A program made the position numbers and the translations under genes. DNA of 64,000 bases, from positions 372,001 to 436,000 of the forward strand of contig NZ_MUZU01000001.1 of the NCBI RefSeq assembly GCF_002000085.1. Reading direction: 5' to 3'. Every line of letters begins with the position of its first letter. Position 1 is the stretch's first letter. Shown here in pieces: positions 35,232 to 43,033 of this stretch. Under the pieces are notes generated by a model, which was given only the letters and a program-made list of their open reading frames with translations, was not told the DNA's origin and made no database searches. This DNA comes from Pseudocolwellia agarivorans. GTDB lineage: Bacteria > Pseudomonadota > Gammaproteobacteria > Enterobacterales > Alteromonadaceae.

Positions 35232-35291
35232 ATAATGACCGTCATTTTCATCCAACTTGAGATATTATCAATATTGAATTTCAATAAGAAA

Positions 35292-35314
35292 ATCCACTAA
35301 ACAAATTAGTGGAT
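35292..35314. other. Hairpin downstream of lpxH
   Basis: ATCCACTAA pairs with TTAGTGGAT across ACAAA. No T run follows; it may end or protect the lpxH transcript. Confidence 0.35.
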
Positions 35315-35378
35315 GAAGAGAATATACAAAGCTATAAATATTATGCTTTGTTATAGATCATAATTAAGGGGGAAATAG

Positions 35379-36370
35379 GTGAAATACCAAAATTATCAAG
35401 CTACAAAAAAATATGCCCAATTAACTAATGAACTATTAGAAAAATTTCAATTATCTCCTACACCTATTAATTATTCTATATTTATGCAAATGCAACCAAT
35501 ATAATACTGACAAAACAACTTAATAACCTAATAGATAGAAACAATATTAATGACTTTAGAATCAATGAATTATATGATGAACACATATCCCAAGTCACTC
35601 AATTAGATAAAGAATACCTCTCTCCTTTATATACTACAATTGATAGCGTAGTTTGCATGCTGAAACAACAATTACTATCAGAAGAGCAAGCTGTAAATAA
35701 TTTACAAAAAATAGATAAAGCACTAACTAAATCAGAGAAAAGTAACTCTCTGCAACAAATTATTTCTTACGTACAAAATACAGTTAACAGCTCCGTTGAA
35801 CAACATAAATCATTATCAGAAGAATTGAATAAAACTAATAATGAAATTAGTGAGCTAAAATCTAAGTTAAGTAAAGCCAAACAAGATGCGATCTCTGACT
35901 CTCTTACCGGATTTTTAAACCGTAGAGGTTACGAACAAAAACTTACAGACATAGATATTAGAGAAACACATAGCAGCTTAATGATTGATATAGACCATTT
36001 CAAGCGCATCAATGATAATTTTGGTCATCTAATTGGTGATAAAGTTATTCAAAAAGTAGCTTTATCTATTAAAAACCATATCTCTGATATTGATATAGCA
36101 GTTAGGTACGGTGGTGAAGAATTCATGGTTATTATTGTAAATAAACCTGTAAATGAAGCTAAAAACATTGCCGAGCAGATACGATTAACAATTAATAATT
36201 TAAAATTAAAGCAAAAGAATTCAGATAATTTTTTACCACAAATTTCAGTTTCAATTGGAATAGCAGAAACAAAACATGAAAAACACTGGCAAGATTTAAT
36301 TCAGCGAGCAGACAAGGCATTGTATGAAGCGAAACTATCAGGTAGAAATCGTACTAAAACAGCAACTTAG
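35379..36370 (+). pseudogene. Diguanylate cyclase (GGDEF protein), disrupted by a frameshift near 35483
   Basis: The natural start is the GTG at 35379, with an AAGGGGG ribosome site six bases before it. That frame reads VKYQNYQATKKYAQLTNELL...PTPINYSIF, then hits TAA at 35502-35504. Continuing in the -1 frame from about 35483 gives YANATNIILTKQLNN and runs open to 36370. This fits one lost base in a T run, although a larger deletion of the same phase is possible. The 3' part has a coiled coil and a complete GGDEF domain with YGGEEF and SLTGFLNRRGYE. An internal ATG (35657) could give a 237-residue product with an intact GGDEF domain. Convergent with the next c-di-GMP gene, stops overlapping by four bases. 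Confidence 0.8.
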
Positions 36371-38698
36371 TTAGAATTTATTGATTTTTTTAAAAACACT
36401 ATTAGCTCCTCTATTACTAGTGGGTAACTAAAGTAATAACCTTGAAACCTTTTACAACCAAGCTTTTCAAGGTGATACTTTTGCTCTGCTGTTTCAACAC
36501 CTTCAGCAATACACTGCATTGACAAGCTTTTTGCTATATCAATAATCCCTTTAATGACACCTAACTTAACCTTGTCACTTTGCCTAATAAAAGATTGATC
36601 TATTTTAATCGTATTAAAAGGTAAGCTTAGTAAATACGTTAAAGATGAATAACCTGTTCCAAAATCATCAATTGCAAACCTAACGCCCTCTGATTTTAAA
36701 TTATTAAACAAAGTTTCTATTGGTCCTAGCTCCTCAATAAAAACACTTTCTGTAAGCTCTATTTCTAATGAATCTCCAGGTAATTCATATTCATTTAATA
36801 ACGTTAAAATATTGCTTTGGAGTTTTTTAGGCGTTAAACAATCTTTAACGGAAATATTAACAGCAACATAAAGATCAGGATTCAAATTTCTTAATTTTTT
36901 AATAGTACCAATGCTTTGCTGTAAAACCCACTCTGTAATTTCAGATATTAACAGGCTCTCTTCAGCTATTGGAATAAAAATATCAGGAGGAACAATACCA
37001 AGCTCTTCATTTGTCCAACGTAATAAAGCCTCTATACCTATGACTTTATTTTTTAAAAATAAAGGTTGGTAAACTAAATGTAATTCATTTTTACCGATAG
37101 CCTGCCTTAAGAGATTATCTACCTTTTGATTATACTTAACAGCATCTGATAAATGACGAGAATATAGCTGTACATTATTACGACCACTTTGCTTTGCAAA
37201 ATACATTGCTATATCTGAATATTTGAGCAACTCTTCTGGTTCTAAACTATCTAAAGGAAAGTAGCTCAAACCTATGCTAGCGCCTATATGTATGGTGTGA
37301 ACTCCGACAAAAAAAGGTAATTTAAGACTATTTATAATATTTTGAGATATTTTTTTTGATATTTTGATAGATTCACAATCACTTAATATTACAACAAATT
37401 CATCACCACCATGCCGAGCAGAAAAGTCACCTTTACGTATTTTTTGCTGTATTCGAGTTGTGACTTGCTGTAACAGCAAATCACCAACAGCATGCCCCAA
37501 AGTATCATTAACTGTTTTAAATCTATCTAAATCAATAATAGAGCACTGTAAAAGGTGTCTTTTGACTTATGGCTACAGCCTTTTCCATAAAAACATTTAA
37601 TTGATTTCTATTAGGTAACCCTGTTAATTCATCATAAGCGGCTTGATGTTCAATTTTCCCCTGCAATTTAACACGCGCTAAAGTAACACCTAATATACCG
37701 CTTAACATGTTTAAGACACTAAGTTTCTTATAACCATCTTCAACAATAGAAACACTTGCAGCATTTAATAGTCCCACTATTTTTCCATTAATTTTAACGG
37801 GTGAAGTCCAGCTAGATTTCAAACCAATTGTTTCAAGTATTTTAATATCAATATAATTATAAACGGAAAAATCTTCAAAAAAATATGCTTCTCCACTCTT
37901 GTATACTTTACCTAAAGCAGTATTTTTTAAAGGGAAGTTAATTGAAAAGTCACCAACTGCATTTGGAAAAATAACTTGCACATCAAATAGCTGGGTTTCT
38001 TCATTAAATACGACATAACTAATACGTTGTGCTGAGACAATTTTACTTACAGATTCCGTTATAATCGAAAAAACTTCTTTCTCATTCATCGCTCCAGACA
38101 ATATCTGTGCAACTCTTGCAAGCTCTTCTAGTTCAAGTGAATAACTTTTATAACGTTCAACCCCCTTCTCAGCTTGTACCAGTAAATCTTGTCTTTCAAG
38201 GTAAGAAGATACAAGTTTAGCCACTAAAGACATCAGCTCTGCGCTATCACTATTGTATACATTTTCAGAAAGGCTCCCTATATTTACAGTACCAATAACA
38301 CTATGCTCATATTTAATGGGAGCATTCATAATACTTTTTATATTTTGGCTATAGAGCTGCTGAGCATCAACTTTTAAACTATTTTTATAATTGCTATGCC
38401 ATAAGGTTTTGTTCTCTAAAATAGAGTCTCCTGCAAATGAATTACTTAAAGGTAAAAACTTACCAATAGATAAAGCACCATCAGAACCGTTCAATGCATA
38501 TATTTCTAGTTGCTTTTCATCAGGAGTAAGCAAAGTTATGCTACAACGTTCTGCAGGTAAAATGAGTGGTAAATAGTCAGCTAAAAGTGAAAAGATTTCT
38601 TTATCAGAATTTGCCTTTACGATTTCTAATGTAAAATGGCTGAGTGTAAGAGAAACCTGCTCTTTTTCTAAAGATATCAACTGAACATTTTTTTCCAA
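36367..38698 (-). pseudogene. GAF-GAF-GGDEF-EAL cyclic-di-GMP protein, disrupted by a +1 frameshift at about 37540
   Basis: The first part (38698 down to TGA at 37532-37534) encodes two GAF-like sensor domains (about 15-165 and 190-345) and the start of a GGDEF domain (DELTGLPNRNQLN). Dropping one base at about 37540 restores TVLIIDLDRFKTVNDTLGH and joins it to the second frame ending at 36367. The second part has HGGDEF and a complete EAL domain (EALLRW, ELTES, DDFGTGYSSL, KID, EGVE, QGYYF). All catalytic residues are intact, so the indel is the only visible lesion. The downstream frame has an internal ATG at 37498-37500, within the broken GGDEF domain. Confidence 0.82.
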
Positions 38699-38804
38699 TT
38701 AAATTTGCCTTTTCTAATATTAATTAATAAGAAAAGTATTACACACATATAAAAGATTGCGTAACTACAACACAAATAAAACGGCAGGCACTTTAAGTGG
38801 CTTA

Positions 38805-39560
38805 CTATGGTTTTCCACTGTGAAACTTAAAATCACTATCAGGGCTTGATATTAATTCAGCTTCAACTTTTCCAAAATACTCAACCTTTGCAGTGATATC
38901 TTTAACAGATATTAATTGGGCTAACTCTAAATAATCTTGGTAATGGCGGGCTTCGGATCTTAAAAGAGAAACATAAAAGTCTCCTAACCGTTTATCAACA
39001 CGAGGCGCTAATTTAGCAAATCGTTCACAAGAGCGAGCTTCTATATAAGCACCGCATATCAACTTATCGATTAACGTATCGGGTTCATGTGTTGTAACGT
39101 GAGTTAGCATGCCTTTAGCATAGCGAGATGAAGTTATATTTTCATATTCAATGTCATAATAATCCATCATTTCTAACACCTGATAAAAGTGGTGTAACTC
39201 TTCTTTGATTAGTAACACCATTTTATCAATTAAATATTGTCCGTATAAAGAGTTAGACTTAGGGACGACAGATTTAGTGAGCTTATTTTTAGCGGCAAGA
39301 TCCCGCCAATCACCTTCTCTTTTATAAATATATTGTTCAAATGGCCGTAACCATTCCAATAAAATATCACCACTCTTTTTATCAACTGCGTACTTTCGGA
39401 TAAGAAACATTGCAGACTGAGCAGCTTTCAGCTCACAAATTAAATGATCAATTAATAAAATATTTAAATTTTCAGGTTTAATCGCTTCATCAACCCATGA
39501 TTTAGAAGTTTCGACATTTAAAAAGCGTTTAATAGGTAATAATAAATCTGAATAAATCAT
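38805..39560 (-). CDS. miaE: tRNA-(ms2io6A)-hydroxylase MiaE
   Basis: About 251 residues from the ATG at 39558-39560; a TTG four codons upstream (39572) is an alternative start. Ferritin-like non-haem diiron protein with metal-ligand motifs EELHHF, EARSCERF and EARHYQDY. It hydroxylates the isopentenyl group of ms2i6A37 in tRNA using O2. Stands alone, downstream of the broken GAF/GGDEF/EAL gene's promoter region and divergent from the small gene to its right. Confidence 0.93.
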   Translation of the reverse strand: MIYSDLLLPIKRFLNVETSKSWVDEAIKPENLNILLIDHLICELKAAQSAMFLIRKYAVDKKSGDILLEWLRPFEQYIYKREGDWRDLAAKNKLTKSVVPKSNSLYGQYLIDKMVLLIKEELHHFYQVLEMMDYYDIEYENITSSRYAKGMLTHVTTHEPDTLIDKLICGAYIEARSCERFAKLAPRVDKRLGDFYVSLLRSEARHYQDYLELAQLISVKDITAKVEYFGKVEAELISSPDSDFKFHSGKP

Positions 39561-39655
39561 ATAGGCTAACAATATTGAGCAATTCCTCTATTTTAAAAGT
39601 CTATTTATTGAGATACTAGAAAAATATTAATTTATAGGTAACAAACTTAGCAACA

Positions 39656-39931
39656 ATGAAATCTGAAAGTGACAAATTATTAAAAAAGCACCAGGAACTT
39701 ATTCATACAAACAATCTAAAAGTAACTTCACACGTACAACGTGAAGAGAATGATTGGTTTATCAATACCATTATGTTTGAAAATATAGATGTCCCCTTTA
39801 AATATAAACGTAAAGAAATGTATAAATCTTTAATTCATAATCGAGTTAATGTTACTTATTATGTATCCAAAGAAAAAATAGCAGGCTTCGAAATAGAGGT
39901 TATGAATATTGTTAGAATAAAAGTGAGTTAA
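39656..39931 (+). CDS. Small conserved hypothetical protein
   Basis: 91 residues, charged, no signal peptide or membrane helix. It contains VQREENDWFINTIMFENIDVPFKYKRK and NRVNVTYYVSKEKIAGFEIEVM, which I recognise only as a conserved pattern in small uncharacterised proteins of related marine bacteria. The alternating hydrophobic pattern suggests a small beta-rich domain. It has its own promoter gap and no operon partner. Function unknown. Confidence 0.7.
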   Translation: MKSESDKLLKKHQELIHTNNLKVTSHVQREENDWFINTIMFENIDVPFKYKRKEMYKSLIHNRVNVTYYVSKEKIAGFEIEVMNIVRIKVS

Positions 39932-40137
39932 AGTAATAACAGTTACTACCTTTAGATTAAATCATAATTAAAAACGCTCTTTTTTGATTATTTTATTAAC
40001 ATTTCTTGACCTTTGCCCCGCTATCTTACATAAATAAGGTGTAAGACTTAATAATAATAATTACATAATAATTTAAACAAAACTAACCGACATCGCGTTA
40101 TGTTGTCCTTTGTTCGGAAACGTGGAAGGAGATTACA

Positions 40138-40746
40138 ATGATATTAAATCATATATGGGGCTTATACACTCACCCTAAAGAAGAATGGCAAGTAATCGAA
40201 AAACGCCACGAAAGCTTACTTTACAGCCTCATTCATATATGCACTATAGCTTTGATTCCTGCTATTTGTGGCTACTTTGCAGCAGCACATATAGGTTGGA
40301 CCATAGGAGTAGGAGATCCAATAAAATTAACTAATATCAACGCTATTGTTATGGCGACTATTTTTTACTTAACGTTAATTGTTGGTGTAGCTGCATTAGC
40401 TTACTTAATACACTGGATGGCTAGAACCTTTGACTCTTCACCTGATTTCACTCAATCACTAGAACTTGCAGCATACACTGCAACACCATTGTTAATGGTA
40501 GGTATTGTAGCCCTTTATCCTGTTCTTTGGTTTGTTGTACTTGCATGTATTGCTGCAATGTCTTATTCGGTTTACCTTTTATATTCAGGTGTACCTATTA
40601 TGATGAATATCCCTGAAGAAGAAGGTTTTATATACGCAAGTTCGGTTGTAACTTGTGGCTTAGTATTATTGGTAGGTTTATTAGCCGCAATGATTATTCT
40701 TTTTGGAGTAGGTTTAGGGCCTGAATTTTTACATATATTTAATTAA
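40138..40746 (+). CDS. Yip1 family inner-membrane protein
   Basis: 202 residues with about five hydrophobic helices (roughly 30-55, 68-92, 108-125, 126-148 and 173-196). The N-terminal HIWGLYTHPKEEWQVI is the typical Yip1/DUF1282 opening. An AAGGAG ribosome site lies seven bases before the ATG. Function of bacterial Yip1 proteins is unknown to me. Followed by a strong bidirectional terminator. Confidence 0.87.
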   Translation: MILNHIWGLYTHPKEEWQVIEKRHESLLYSLIHICTIALIPAICGYFAAAHIGWTIGVGDPIKLTNINAIVMATIFYLTLIVGVAALAYLIHWMARTFDSSPDFTQSLELAAYTATPLLMVGIVALYPVLWFVVLACIAAMSYSVYLLYSGVPIMMNIPEEEGFIYASSVVTCGLVLLVGLLAAMIILFGVGLGPEFLHIFN

Positions 40747-40874
40747 AAGCTACAACCAACATAATACTTTTATATAGATAAACTCTAACCTTAAATGAGT
40801 TTATAAAGTTAGCTGTTTTTAAATACATAAAAGCTAAAGTATTATATTAAGGATATCCCTTACTAAAAGGTAAT

Positions 40875-40903
40875 AAAAAAGACGCTAATTAGCGTCTTTT
40901 TTT
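40875..40903. terminator. Bidirectional terminator between the Yip1 gene and deaD
   Basis: AAAAAAGACGCTAA is followed by its complement TTAGCGTCTTTTTT, with a T7 run. Serves both convergent genes. Confidence 0.85.
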
Positions 40904-40939
40904 GTTTCTGTCACCCTAACGTGGATGAATCAAACTAAA

Positions 40940-42721
40940 TTAGCTTGGTCTACGCTCTGTACGACGAGGACGTTCTGCAGGTGCAGCTGAAGCATCAGAC
41001 ACACTAATATCAATTGCTTGACGACGAATACGTACATTCTTCAATTGCTTAAACGATTTCTCAGGCATACCTTTAGGTAACTGAACAAAACTATGTTTTT
41101 CGTGTAAGTTAATTGCGCCAATATAGCTACTATCAAGAGAGATTTCGTTAGCAATTGCACCAACAATATCACCTGGCTTAGCCCCATGCTCTTTACCGAC
41201 TTCTAGACGGTATGTTTGCCAATCAACATCTGTGCGGTTTTCTTTCGCTTTACGAGGAGCTCTTTCACCACCACGGTCATTTCTTCCGCCACGGCTATCT
41301 CTTGCGCCACGCTCATTTCTTCCACCACGGTCATTTCTAGCACCACGATCATTTCTGTCGTTACGCTCACGAGTATCACGACGAGGTTTAGGATCTTCTT
41401 TTGGTTGTAACGGTTGCTTAAGTTGACTTTCAAATAATAAAGCAGCTGCTAAATCAGTTATTGAAAGTTCTGATTGTTCAGCCATTTGCTCAACAATTTC
41501 ACGCATTGCTTTAATATCTCTATTAGCAACAACGTCCACTATTTTAGTACGAGTACGTTCAATACGTGCTTTACCAATATCTTCAATATTTGGTAATTCA
41601 TAAGTATTGATAGTGCCAGACGTTAAACGTTCATAATGACGTAATGAATACATTTCACGAGGACGACAGAAAGCAATTGAAACACCTTCACGACCAGCAC
41701 GTCCTGTACGTCCAATACGGTGAACATAAGCCTCATTATCACCCGGTAAATCGTAGTTAATAACTAATGAAATACGAGGAATATCTAATCCACGTGCTAC
41801 AACATCCGTTGCTACTAAGATTGATGATTTGCCTGATTTCATTTGATCAATAGTACGTTCACGTTGTTGTTGGTTCATATCACCATTCAACGGAAGTGCT
41901 GGGTAACCAGCTCGCTCTAATTTTTCAGCTACGTCTACGGTATCATTACGTGTACGAACAAAAACAATCATTGCATCGTATTCAACACTTTCAGCAATAC
42001 GCTCTAAAGCGGTTATTTTACTAATACCACTTACTTTCCATGCAAACTGTTGAATATTTGCTTTGGCTTTTTTAACCGCTGCAATTTTAATATGTTCTGG
42101 ATCTTTTAAGAAACGGTTAGCTACTTTACGAATTTGCGCAGGCATAGTCGCAGAGAATAACGCCATTTGCGTTTGCTTAGGTAAATGCTCAAGGATCCAT
42201 TCAATGTCTTCTAAAAAGCCCATGTTTAACATTTCATCTGCTTCATCTAATACACAGAAAGAAAGGTTATCTAGTTTTAAGCTTTTACGACGTAAGTGAT
42301 CCATTAAACGACCTGGAGTACCTACTACAACCTGTGCACCGCGCTCAAGTTGTTGAAATTGTGGTTGGTAAGATTGTCCACCATATAAAGTCGCTACTTT
42401 TAAACCTTTCATGTTTTTAGCAAATGTTTCAATAGCTGCTGCAACTTGAATCGCTAATTCACGCGTTGGCGCTAACACCATGAGTTGTGGTTTTCTAATT
42501 GACGGGTCAATTTTAGCAAGTGCTGGCAAACCAAATGCAGCCGTTTTACCTGTACCTGTTTGTGCTTCACCTAACACATCTTTACCAGCTAAAAGCGGCG
42601 GAATAGTTTGTGCTTGGATAGCTGTTGAAGATTCAAAACCTAAAGTTTTTAATGCAGATAATAAAGTTTCAGGCAAGCCTAAAGAGTCAAAGCTCACAGG
42701 AGCGTCGTTAGTTGTTGTCAT
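40940..42721 (-). CDS. deaD: Cold-shock DEAD-box ATP-dependent RNA helicase DeaD/CsdA
   Basis: 593 residues. Helicase core (about 8-370) with AQTGTGKT, PTRELA, DEAD, SAT and HRIGRTGRAG motifs; then a linker rich in RGG/RND repeats (about 450-490) and a C-terminal RNA-binding domain (about 497-575, starting DWQTYRLEVGKEHGAKPGDIVGAI). It unwinds structured RNA in ribosome assembly and mRNA decay at low temperature. The roughly 210-base 5' leader is typical of cold-inducible genes and has switch-like hairpins. Confidence 0.96.
   Translation of the reverse strand: MTTTNDAPVSFDSLGLPETLLSALKTLGFESSTAIQAQTIPPLLAGKDVLGEAQTGTGKTAAFGLPALAKIDPSIRKPQLMVLAPTRELAIQVAAAIETFAKNMKGLKVATLYGGQSYQPQFQQLERGAQVVVGTPGRLMDHLRRKSLKLDNLSFCVLDEADEMLNMGFLEDIEWILEHLPKQTQMALFSATMPAQIRKVANRFLKDPEHIKIAAVKKAKANIQQFAWKVSGISKITALERIAESVEYDAMIVFVRTRNDTVDVAEKLERAGYPALPLNGDMNQQQRERTIDQMKSGKSSILVATDVVARGLDIPRISLVINYDLPGDNEAYVHRIGRTGRAGREGVSIAFCRPREMYSLRHYERLTSGTINTYELPNIEDIGKARIERTRTKIVDVVANRDIKAMREIVEQMAEQSELSITDLAAALLFESQLKQPLQPKEDPKPRRDTRERNDRNDRGARNDRGGRNERGARDSRGGRNDRGGERAPRKAKENRTDVDWQTYRLEVGKEHGAKPGDIVGAIANEISLDSSYIGAINLHEKHSFVQLPKGMPEKSFKQLKNVRIRRQAIDISVSDASAAPAERPRRTERRPS
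41268..41357. repeat. Tandem 18-bp repeats inside deaD (RGG/RND region)
   Basis: Five successive imperfect 18-base units (type CCACCACGGTCATTTCTT) lie in frame and encode RNDRGG/RGGRNE-type hexapeptides of the RNA-binding linker. Copy number could vary by slippage without shifting the frame. Confidence 0.75.
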
Positions 42722-42740
42722 AATAAATTGTCTTCTCTTG

Positions 42741-42800
42741 GCGAGATTTGATTCAGGGAAAAAATATTTTAATCAAAGATCTCGCATATATATATACGAG
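42741..42800 (-). promoter_or_regulatory. Alternative hairpins in the deaD leader (candidate RNA switch)
   Basis: Plus-strand 42741-42753 pairs with 42771-42785 (13 bp with a two-base bulge, 17-base loop). Plus-strand 42781-42800 is itself a near-perfect hairpin (CTCG...CGAG enclosing alternating AT). Both need bases 42781-42785, so they are mutually exclusive. They lie 20-80 bases before the deaD ATG. Structures seen by pairing only; energies not computed. Confidence 0.5.
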
Positions 42801-42936
42801 GAAACCACCAGGAAGACTTAAGGCACAATCGGTATGCTAAATATGAACATTTAGCTAGGCAAGTCTATTGGGCGGATATACCCCACTCATTTCACATCAA
42901 GCATTGCTTATTGAAGTCAGCTTAAGTGAGGCGCGC

Positions 42937-42964
42937 ATTATACAGACTATGCTTATTTATACAA
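42937..42964 (-). promoter_or_regulatory. Promoter of deaD
   Basis: On the minus strand TTGTAT and a perfect TATAAT are 16 bases apart, followed by GCGCGCC. It places the transcript start about 210 bases before the ATG. Confidence 0.6.
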
Positions 42965-43033
42965 GATAAAACTCAGTATTCTGTGTAAATAATAGACTTT
43001 TTTATATTTTATTTAAAAAGTACTCCAAATAAC

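Larger units (their letters stand above)
42722..43033. other. Intergenic region deaD - Lon-like gene, mostly the deaD 5' leader
   Basis: 312 bases. Holds the deaD promoter (42937-42964), the two alternative hairpins at 42741-42785 and 42781-42800, and about 70 further bases just after the Lon-like gene's stop in which I see no clear terminator. Confidence 0.6.

Noticed and set aside
35483-35504. Programmed -1 frameshifting in the diguanylate cyclase gene
   Set aside because: No canonical slippery heptamer (X XXY YYZ) in the right frame, and no obvious stimulatory structure follows; a mutation or sequence error is simpler.
41203-41433. Several overlapping open frames in the deaD repeat region
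   Set aside because: They arise from the 18-base repeats read in other frames and show only simple repeats such as EEMTVV.
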